DNA of 64,000 nt from Tardiphaga sp. vice304 (GTDB taxonomy: Bacteria > Pseudomonadota > Alphaproteobacteria > Rhizobiales > Xanthobacteraceae), in NCBI RefSeq assembly GCF_007018905.1, contig NZ_CP041402.1, forward strand, positions 1,724,001 through 1,788,000. The letters run 5' to 3'. The notes under the pieces are model-generated. The model saw only the letters and a program-made list of their open reading frames with translations. It was not told the origin of the DNA and searched no databases. Both the position numbers and the translations under genes were made by a program. Of the stretch, positions 57,431-64,000 are shown one piece after another. Position 1 is the first letter of the stretch. Each line of letters opens with the position of its first letter.

Positions 57431-60145
57431 ATGTCGACCTATCATCTGACCAATCTGCTGGCGCCGCATTCGGTTGCGCTGGTCGGCGGCAGTCCGCGGC
57501 CGGGATCGGTCGGGCAGGTGGTGCTTCGGAATATCCTGGAGGCGAAATTCGCCGGCAAATTGGGCGTCGTCAATCCGCACCACCGCGAAATCGCCGGCGT
57601 TGCCACCGTCCGCAGCCTAGCGGATCTGCCATTTGTGCCAGAGCTGCTGGTCATCACCGCGCCGGTGGCCGCGATTCCCGGAATTATCGAGGAGGCCGGC
57701 CAGCTCGGGGTGGCCGGTGCGCTGATGATCTCGGCGGGCCTGGGCGCGGGCGATGGCGCGCTGGCGGAGAAAGTCGAAGCCGTGGCGCGCCGCTATGGTA
57801 TGCGGCTGATCGGGCCGCAAAGCATCGGCGTCATGATGCCAAACGCCAAGCTCAACGCCAGTTTCGCCGCCCATATGCCGCGCCCGGGAAATCTGGCGCT
57901 GATCTCGCAATCGGGCGCGATCGCCGCCGGCATGGTCGGCTGGGCGGCGCAGCGCTCGGTCGGCTTTTCCGGCATCGTGTCGATCGGCGACCAGCTCGAC
58001 GTCGACATCGCCGACCTGCTCGATTACTTCGCGCTCGACGGCAAGACCCGCGCCATCCTGCTCTACATCGAATCCATCCAGGATGCCCGCAAGTTCATGT
58101 CGGCGGCGCGGGGTGCTGCACGCATCAAGCCGGTGATGGTCGTCAAGTCGGGGCGGCTGCTGTCGGGCGTGGTGGATGCGGCCACCCATACCGGCGCGCT
58201 GGCAGGCTCCGACGCGGTCTATGACGCGGCCTTTCGTCGCGCCGGCGTGTTGCGGGTGTCGGACCTGCGCGAATTGTTCGACTGCGCCGAGACGCTCGGC
58301 CGCATCAGCTCGCCCGCCGGCAAGCGCCTCGCGGTGCTGACCAATGGCGACGGCATCGGCATCCTGGCGATCGACCGGCTCAACCAGCTCGGCGGCACGC
58401 CTGCCGTGATATCGCCGGAGGCCCACGCCAAGCTCGATGCGGTGCTGCCGCATAGCTGGTCTGGCGCCGGGCCCGTCAACATCGTCGGCGACGCCAATGC
58501 CGAGCGCTATGTCGCGGCATTGGAAATCCTGCTCGCCGATCCCGGCAACGACGCCATTTTGGTGATGAATGTGGAGACCGCCATCGCCTCGGCCGAGGAC
58601 ATTGCGGGCGCCGTCACACGGGTGGTCAAGACCTATGTCGATGCCCATCGCGGTTTTGCCAAGCCGGTGCTCGCGGTGTGGGTCGGCGCCGCGCCGAAAA
58701 TTCTGGCGATGCTGAGCGCTTCCGGCATTCCAAACTATCCGACCGGCGGCGACGCCGTGCGCGGCTTCATGCATCTGGTGCAGCACCGCGAACTGGTCGA
58801 TGCGCTGGCGCAGGTGCCGCCGGCGATGCCGGAATCCTTCGTGCCCGATATCGACGCGGCGCGCGCGATCGTGGCCGGCGCGCTTCGCGACGACCGGCGC
58901 TGGCTCGATCCGGTCGAAGTGCGCGAATTGCTGCAGGCCTACGAGATTCCGATGATCGCGACCTTCATCGCCGGGGATGTCGAGGAAGCGGTACGCCATG
59001 CCGCGACGATCCTGGCCGATGGCGCGACCGTGGTGCTGAAGATCATGTCACGCGACATCGTGCATAAATCCGATGTCGGCGGCGTGGTGCTCAATCTGAC
59101 CACCGTCGAGGCGGTGCGTCTGGCGGCGACTGACATTCTCGCCCGCGCCCGCGAACTGAATCCGGGGGCGCGGATCTCCGGCGTCATCGTGCAGCCGATG
59201 ATGGTGCGGCCCAAGGCCCGCGAACTGATTCTCGGCTTCACCGACGATCCGATCTTCGGCACCGTGGTGGTGTTCGGCCGTGGCGGCACCGCGGTCGAGA
59301 TCATCAACGACAAGGCGCTGGCGCTGCCGCCGCTCGACCTGCCGCTGGCGCGCGATCTGGTCGGCCGCACGCGGGTGTCGCGGCTGCTCAACGGCTATCG
59401 CGACGTGCCGCCCGTGCAGCCCGATGCGGTGCCGCTGGCGCTGGTGCGGCTGGCGCAGATGGCCGCCGACCTGCCGGAGATCCGCGAACTCGATATCAAC
59501 CCGCTGCTGGTCGATGAGCATGGTGTGCTGGCGCTCGATGCCCGCGTGGTGATCGGCGCGGTACCGCGAAAATTCAGCGGCAAGGGCCCGGCCAATTTCG
59601 CGGTGCGGCCCTATCCCTCGCAATGGCAGCGTACCATCGAACTGAAAGATGGCTGGCGCATCTTCATTCGCCCGATCCGGCCCGAAGACGAGCCCGGCAT
59701 CCACGAATTTCTGGCGCATGTCACCGACGAGGACCGCCGGCTGCGCTTCTTTGCGCCGATGAAACATTTCACCCATGAATTCATCGCGCGGCTGACGCAG
59801 CTCGATTACGCCCGCGCGATGGCCTTCGTCGCCTTCGATGCGGTCACCCATGAATTGGTCGGCGTGGTGCGGCTTCATTCCGACTCGCTCTATGCCAATG
59901 GCGAATATGCGGTGCTGCTGCGCTCGGACCTCAAGGGCCGCGGGCTCGGCTGGTCGCTGATGCAGATGATCATCGAATATGCGCGGTCGGAGGGGCTGAC
60001 CCACGTCTCCGGCGAAGTGCTGCGGGAAAACACCACCATGCTGGCGATGTGCCGCGGCCTCGGCTTCGACGTGAAATCCAATCCGAACGAGCGCGATGTC
60101 TGCAACGTGACCCTGAAGCTCGATTCCGCGCCGGTGATGGAGTAA
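57431..60145 (+). CDS. Pat/YfiQ-like protein: acyl-CoA synthetase (NDP-forming) domains fused to GNAT acetyltransferase
   Basis: 904 residues. N-terminal CoA-binding and ligase domains ([52 protein letters not shown]), an ATP-grasp domain (about 480-700: [45 protein letters not shown]) and a C-terminal GNAT domain (about 740-890: [29 protein letters not shown]). Pat enzymes acetylate a lysine of acyl-CoA synthetases and so switch them off; Rhodopseudomonas has a characterised Pat. The His of THTGAL, used for phospho-transfer in true ligases, is retained. Divergent from the phosphoketolase gene, with 248 bp between. Confidence 0.9.
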   Translation: MSTYHLTNLLAPHSVALVGGSPRPGSVGQVVLRNILEAKFAGKLGVVNPHHREIAGVATVRSLADLPFVPELLVITAPVAAIPGIIEEAGQLGVAGALMISAGLGAGDGALAEKVEAVARRYGMRLIGPQSIGVMMPNAKLNASFAAHMPRPGNLALISQSGAIAAGMVGWAAQRSVGFSGIVSIGDQLDVDIADLLDYFALDGKTRAILLYIESIQDARKFMSAARGAARIKPVMVVKSGRLLSGVVDAATHTGALAGSDAVYDAAFRRAGVLRVSDLRELFDCAETLGRISSPAGKRLAVLTNGDGIGILAIDRLNQLGGTPAVISPEAHAKLDAVLPHSWSGAGPVNIVGDANAERYVAALEILLADPGNDAILVMNVETAIASAEDIAGAVTRVVKTYVDAHRGFAKPVLAVWVGAAPKILAMLSASGIPNYPTGGDAVRGFMHLVQHRELVDALAQVPPAMPESFVPDIDAARAIVAGALRDDRRWLDPVEVRELLQAYEIPMIATFIAGDVEEAVRHAATILADGATVVLKIMSRDIVHKSDVGGVVLNLTTVEAVRLAATDILARARELNPGARISGVIVQPMMVRPKARELILGFTDDPIFGTVVVFGRGGTAVEIINDKALALPPLDLPLARDLVGRTRVSRLLNGYRDVPPVQPDAVPLALVRLAQMAADLPEIRELDINPLLVDEHGVLALDARVVIGAVPRKFSGKGPANFAVRPYPSQWQRTIELKDGWRIFIRPIRPEDEPGIHEFLAHVTDEDRRLRFFAPMKHFTHEFIARLTQLDYARAMAFVAFDAVTHELVGVVRLHSDSLYANGEYAVLLRSDLKGRGLGWSLMQMIIEYARSEGLTHVSGEVLRENTTMLAMCRGLGFDVKSNPNERDVCNVTLKLDSAPVME

Positions 60146-60257
60146 TCGCCGGGAACCGGTCCGCCCAGCTTTCATGGTATCGTGAAATAAAACCGTTGGA
60201 AGACGCGGTCGCGACATATAAAGACGGCGGCAACGCATTTTCGATCGGGAAATTACC

Positions 60258-61388
60258 ATGAATACGCGAATTCTAGCCACTTTGGCCGTGTCGGCGCTCG
60301 GCCTTGCTTCTGCGTGGATCGCTCCGGCGCGTGCCCAGGACGTCACGATCGGCGCCATCGAGATCCTGACCGGCCCGAACAGCCGCTATGGCTTCGCCAT
60401 CCGCAACGGCCTCGATCTGGCGCTGGAAGAGGTCAACAAGACCGGCGTGCTCGGCGGCCGCAAGCTGGCGATCCAGTATGAAGACAGCGCCGGCAACAAG
60501 GACCAGGCGGTCAATGGCGCGCGCAAGCTGATCGGCATCACCAAGGTGCCGCTGATCATCGGCCCGACGCTGTCGAACGAGATGTTCGCCGCCGGTCCGG
60601 TCGCCAATGCGCAGAAGGTGCCGATTGTGGGCACCTCGACCACCGCCGCAGGCATCACCGCGATCGGGCCTTATGTGTATCGCACATCGCTGCCGGAAAG
60701 CGACGTGATCCCCGTCACGCTGAAGCGCGCGCAGGAAAAGTTCGGCATCAAGAAGGTTGCCGTGATGTATGCGAACGACGATGCGTTCAGCAAATCCGGC
60801 TACGATGTGTTCAAGGCCTCGCTGGACAAGATGGGCATCCAGATCCTGACCACCGAGACCTTCGGCTCCAAGGACAGCGATTTCTCGGCGCAGCTCACCA
60901 AGATCAAGAGCCTGAATCCTGACGCGATCGTGGTGTCGGCGCTGGTCGAGCCGGCCTCGGGCATCCTGCTCGGCGCCCGCGCCGTCGGCATCGATCCGAA
61001 GGTGCGCTTCATCGGCGGCAACGGCTTCAATTCGCCGAAGCTCGGCGACATCGCCGGCGAAGCCGCCGACGGCACGCTGGTTGGCAGCCCGTGGTTCATC
61101 GCCAAGGACGATGCGGCCAACACCAAGTTTGTCGCCGCCTATCGCGCCAAGTACAAGGACGATCCGGACCAGTTCGCCGCGCAAGCCTATGACACGCTGC
61201 ACATCGTCGCCAACGCGATCAATACGGCGGGCGCGCCGGAGAGCGAGAAGATCAAGGCGGCGCTGCAGGCCACCAAGTATTCGGGCGTGATGGGTCCGTT
61301 CTCCTTCACCGACCAGCGCGATCCCGCGGACGCGTCCGGCGTCGTGGTGATCGAGATGAAGGCCGGCAAGTTCCAGATCCTCAAGTAA
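60258..61388 (+). CDS. branched-chain amino acid-type ABC binding protein
   Basis: 376 residues with a signal peptide (LATLAVSALGLASAWIAPA, cleaved near ARAQ). Type I periplasmic fold: IGAIEILTGPNSRYGFAIRN, KLIGITKVPLIIGPTLSNE, VAVMYANDDAFSKSGYDVF. First gene of a Liv-type operon; the permeases and ATPases follow. Ligand may be a branched-chain amino acid or, as often in this family and genus, a carboxylate or aromatic compound. Confidence 0.92.
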   Translation: MNTRILATLAVSALGLASAWIAPARAQDVTIGAIEILTGPNSRYGFAIRNGLDLALEEVNKTGVLGGRKLAIQYEDSAGNKDQAVNGARKLIGITKVPLIIGPTLSNEMFAAGPVANAQKVPIVGTSTTAAGITAIGPYVYRTSLPESDVIPVTLKRAQEKFGIKKVAVMYANDDAFSKSGYDVFKASLDKMGIQILTTETFGSKDSDFSAQLTKIKSLNPDAIVVSALVEPASGILLGARAVGIDPKVRFIGGNGFNSPKLGDIAGEAADGTLVGSPWFIAKDDAANTKFVAAYRAKYKDDPDQFAAQAYDTLHIVANAINTAGAPESEKIKAALQATKYSGVMGPFSFTDQRDPADASGVVVIEMKAGKFQILK

Positions 61389-61404
61389 CGGACGATTGAG
61401 ACCG

Positions 61405-61436
61405 CGGCCGGTGCGCAAGCGCCGGCCGTCGTTTTG
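61405..61436 (+). terminator. attenuating hairpin between binding-protein and permease genes
   Basis: Stem CGGCCGGTGC / GCGCCGGCCG (one G-T wobble) with a GCAA loop, then TCGTTTT. Partial termination here would give more binding protein than membrane subunits. Confidence 0.65.
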
Positions 61437-61448
61437 GCGGGCACTGAT

Positions 61449-62351
61449 ATGTTAGCGCAAATTCTCCAGCAGCTTCCCCAGCAGCTCGTCAACGGGCTGG
61501 TGCTGGGCTCGACCTACGCGCTGTTCGCGCTGGGCTTCACGCTGATGTTCGGCGTGCTATGGGTCATCAACCTCACTTATGGTTTCTATTTCACCACGGG
61601 CGCGTTTCTGGCGCTGTACGGCACCAAGATGCTGGCGATGCCGATCTGGCTGGCGCTGCCCGCCGCGGCGGTGGTCACCGGCCTGCTCGCGATCGCGCTC
61701 GATACCATCCTGCTGACGCCGCTGCGTCGCAAGAAGGCGCCGGAGCTGTCGTCGCTGATGGTCACGCTCGGCGGCACGTTGTTGCTGTATTCGTCGATGA
61801 CCGGCATTTTCGGCACCGAGATCCGCCGCCTGCCGCCGGCCATCATCAGCCACGCCGCGATCACCTTCGGCAGCGTCCGCATCAACCTGTCGCAGATCCT
61901 GATCGTCGTCACCACCGTGCTGATCGTCGGCGGTTTGCTCGCCGTGGTGCGCTTCACCCGCTTCGGCCTGTCGATGCGCTCGATGGCCGAGAACGGCGAA
62001 GCGGCCGAGCTGATGGGCGTCAATACGGATGCCGTGGTGCGGCTGGTGTCCTTCATCTCCGGCGCGCTCGGCGCCACCGCCGGCGTGTTGATCGGGCTGA
62101 ACTTCAATGCCATCCAGCCCTATATGGGCGAGGCGATGATGCTGAAGGGCTTCGCGGTCATCATCATCGGCGGGCTCGGCGACATCAAGGGCGCGCTGAT
62201 CGCGGGCGTGGTGATCGGCGTGCTCGAGGCGCTGACCGCCGGCTTCATCTCTTCCGAACTCAAGGACGCGGTCGCTTTCATCCTGTTGATCGCCACGCTC
62301 TGGTTCCGTCCGGTCGGCCTGTTCGGCCGTGCGCCGGTCAAGCGCGCCTGA
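61449..62351 (+). CDS. LivH-type ABC permease
   Basis: 300 residues from ATG 61449 (GGCGGG upstream). About eight membrane helices, with the family signatures LVNGLVLGSTYALFALGFTL, FGVLWVINLTYGFYF, SMRSMAENGEAAELMGVN (cytoplasmic coupling loop) and FAVIIIGGLGDIKGALIAGV. Forms the transmembrane channel with the LivM-type partner 11 bp downstream. Confidence 0.93.
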   Translation: MLAQILQQLPQQLVNGLVLGSTYALFALGFTLMFGVLWVINLTYGFYFTTGAFLALYGTKMLAMPIWLALPAAAVVTGLLAIALDTILLTPLRRKKAPELSSLMVTLGGTLLLYSSMTGIFGTEIRRLPPAIISHAAITFGSVRINLSQILIVVTTVLIVGGLLAVVRFTRFGLSMRSMAENGEAAELMGVNTDAVVRLVSFISGALGATAGVLIGLNFNAIQPYMGEAMMLKGFAVIIIGGLGDIKGALIAGVVIGVLEALTAGFISSELKDAVAFILLIATLWFRPVGLFGRAPVKRA

Positions 62352-62362
62352 CGGAAAATCCC

Positions 62363-63205
62363 ATGTCCGCATTTCTCGACAATTTCATGTTTTCCTACCA
62401 GGCGGTGATCTTCGCCGTCGGCATCAATGGCCTCTTGGCGCTGTCGATGTATGCCGTGCTCGCGGTCGGCCAGCTCTCGCTAGGTCAGGCCGCCTTCATG
62501 GGCATCGGCGCCTACGTCTCTGCACTCTTGACGATCAATCTCGACTGGCCGTTTCCCGCCGTTCTGCTGGCGGCGATGCTGGTGCCGGCGCTGCTCGCGC
62601 TGCTGATCGGGGGGCCGACGCTGCGCCTGACCGGCGTCTACCTGGCGCTGGCCACCATCGCCATCGTCGAGATCCTGCGCATCTTTCTCAATGCGTCGAG
62701 CTACACCGGCGGTGCACTCGGCCTGTCCGGCATTCCCAACAAGACCACCGTCGCGCTGATCTATGGCTCGCTGGCGGTGGTGCTGGCCGGCTTCGTGCTG
62801 GTGGCGCGCTCCAGGCTTGGCCGCGCGATGGAAGCGGTCCGCGAGGACGAGATCGCCGCCGGCGTGATGGGCGTCAACCTGCCGGCGATCAAGCTCGGCG
62901 CGCTGATCGTCTCGGCGATGATCGCCGGCCTTGCCGGCGCGCTCAATGCCCACGCCAACAGCTTCATCGGCCCGAACGACTACAGTTTCGAGCACGCTGT
63001 CACGATCATTTCCTTCGCGCTGCTCGGTGGCATCGGGTCGCCGTTCGGCCCGGTGCTGGGGGCGGCGATCCTGACGCTGCTGCCGGAATTCCTGACCTCG
63101 CTGCAGGATTTCAAGCTGGTGGTGAACGGCTTCATCATCGTGGTTGCGGTGCTGTACATGCCGCGCGGGTTGCTGACCTGGCGCATCGGGCGGGTGGGGC
63201 GATGA
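62363..63205 (+). CDS. LivM-type ABC permease
   Basis: 280 residues. Signatures VGQLSLGQAAFMGIGAYVSA, GPTLRLTGVYLALATIAI, SRLGRAMEAVREDEIAAGVM and ISFALLGGIGSPFGPVLGAA. Partner of the LivH-type protein in the membrane. Overlaps the LivG-type gene by ATGA. Confidence 0.93.
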   Translation: MSAFLDNFMFSYQAVIFAVGINGLLALSMYAVLAVGQLSLGQAAFMGIGAYVSALLTINLDWPFPAVLLAAMLVPALLALLIGGPTLRLTGVYLALATIAIVEILRIFLNASSYTGGALGLSGIPNKTTVALIYGSLAVVLAGFVLVARSRLGRAMEAVREDEIAAGVMGVNLPAIKLGALIVSAMIAGLAGALNAHANSFIGPNDYSFEHAVTIISFALLGGIGSPFGPVLGAAILTLLPEFLTSLQDFKLVVNGFIIVVAVLYMPRGLLTWRIGRVGR

Positions 63206-63990
63206 GCAAGATTCTCGAGATCAATGAGCTCACCGTCAATTTCCGCGGCCTGGTGGCGGTCGATCATGTCAGCTTCACGGTCGATGCCGGCACCGTGCAC
63301 GGGCTGATCGGCCCGAACGGCGCCGGCAAGACCACCTGCTTCAATTTGATCTCCGGCCTGATCCCGCAGACGTCGGGCCAAGCCTCGCTGGCCGGCCTGC
63401 CGCTGGAAGGCTCGTCCTGGCAGCGCACCCGCGCCGGCCTGTCGCGCACCTTCCAGAACATCCGCATGTTCCAGGACATGACGGTGCGCGAAAACGTCAT
63501 GACGGGGATGCACGCACGGCTGCATGCCACGCTACCGGAAATCCTGTCACGCCTCGGCCGCTTCGGCGGCGAGGAACGCGCCGCGGTCGCGCGCGCTGAC
63601 GAGTTGCTCGACTTCGTCGGCCTCACCGCTTTGGCGGATCGCCGTGCCGGCGACCTGTCTTACGGCGACCAGCGCCGGCTCGAGATCGCCCGCGCGGTGG
63701 CCTCCGACCCGAAGCTCTTGATGCTGGATGAGCCCGCCGCCGGCATGAACCCGACCGAGACCCGGCAACTGGTCGAGCTCTTGCTGCGGCTGAAGCAGAA
63801 CGGGCTGACGCTGCTGCTGGTCGAGCACGACATGCATTTTGTGATGAGCCTGTGCGACCGCATCACGGTGCTCAATTTCGGCCGCAAGATCGCCGAAGGC
63901 AGCCCGCGCGAGGTGCGCGAGAATCCGGCGGTCATCGAAGCCTATCTCGGCCACAAGGTCGCCGAGCGCCTGAAGGGAGGCGCGGCATGA
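63202..63990 (+). CDS. LivG-type ABC ATPase
   Basis: 262 residues. Walker A GPNGAGKTTCFNLI at about 36-49, Q-loop in SRTFQNIRMFQDMTV, signature LSYGDQRRLEIARAV, Walker B LLMLDEPAAGMNP, switch VEHDMHFVMSLCD. Complete; overlaps the next gene by ATGA. Confidence 0.94.
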   Translation: MSKILEINELTVNFRGLVAVDHVSFTVDAGTVHGLIGPNGAGKTTCFNLISGLIPQTSGQASLAGLPLEGSSWQRTRAGLSRTFQNIRMFQDMTVRENVMTGMHARLHATLPEILSRLGRFGGEERAAVARADELLDFVGLTALADRRAGDLSYGDQRRLEIARAVASDPKLLMLDEPAAGMNPTETRQLVELLLRLKQNGLTLLLVEHDMHFVMSLCDRITVLNFGRKIAEGSPREVRENPAVIEAYLGHKVAERLKGGAA

Positions 63991-64000
63991 GCGTGCTCGA
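63987..64000 (+). CDS. start of LivF-type ATPase gene (3'-partial)
   Basis: ATGAGCGTGCTCGA begins here in the ATGA overlap with the LivG-type gene. Only four codons are in the window; identity rests on the standard livGF order. Confidence 0.6.

Noticed and set aside
57617..58999. 460-codon minus-strand open frame opposite the Pat-like gene
   Set aside because: Arg/His-rich antisense frame with no motifs; the plus strand carries the real protein.

Overview
High-GC alphaproteobacterial DNA, most like Rhodopseudomonas or Bradyrhizobium (Nitrobacteraceae). The reasons are a CYP199A-type P450 with its ferredoxin, a Tat-type nosRZDFYLX cluster, high-GC palindromic intergenic repeats and several Rhizobiales-type insertion sequences. 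No rRNA, tRNA or CRISPR array was recognised.

Layout. 1-6542: a small catabolic island (MarR regulator, CYP199A-like P450, [2Fe-2S] ferredoxin, orphan ABC binding protein) lies between two same-orientation IS1182-family copies; the left copy is cut by an IS5-family element that runs off the window edge. 6543-11500: remains of a mobilizable element, with a very short tyrosine recombinase, a TraA-like relaxase whose helicase part looks degenerate, and a divergent TraC-like gene that is probably frameshifted. 12000-29340: a respiratory island with a Crp/Fnr regulator, a DUF1858 protein, a ferritin-like protein, nosRZDFYLX behind an NnrR-type box, a cytochrome c, two multihaem cytochromes c, a B-type (ba3-like) haem-copper oxidase and a membrane-anchored dihaem cytochrome. 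29600-39300: a decay zone with IS3 and IS21 elements, a methyltransferase tail, a dehydrogenase gene split by IS21, and scattered fragments among a few intact genes (hydrolase, SnoaL-like protein, PanE-like protein, Bug-type binding protein).

39480-43805: a four-carbon acid-sugar (threonate-type) operon, KdgT-like transporter, DUF1537 kinase, PdxA2-like dehydrogenase and DeoR regulator, behind a repeat-rich operator region. 43809-46388: a TetR, fatty acid desaturase and MetX-like hydrolase operon. 46541-53150: methyltransferase, tandem universal stress protein, an amidohydrolase translationally coupled to an NMT1/THI5-type binding protein, a LOG-family hydrolase and a formamidase-family protein, separated by palindromic repeats. 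53214-53564: LysR remnant. 53580-60145: acetate kinase and phosphoketolase, divergent from a Pat-type acyl-CoA synthetase/GNAT acetyltransferase. 60258-64000: a branched-chain amino-acid-type ABC transporter operon running off the right edge.

How the genes may work together (inference). The nos genes make and mature periplasmic N2O reductase, and the cytochromes could share electrons between NosZ and the ba3-like oxidase. The phosphoketolase and acetate kinase would yield acetyl phosphate and ATP, while the Pat-like protein would tune acyl-CoA synthetases by acetylation. Mobile elements have reshaped the left half; the right half from about 39.5 kb is largely intact operons.
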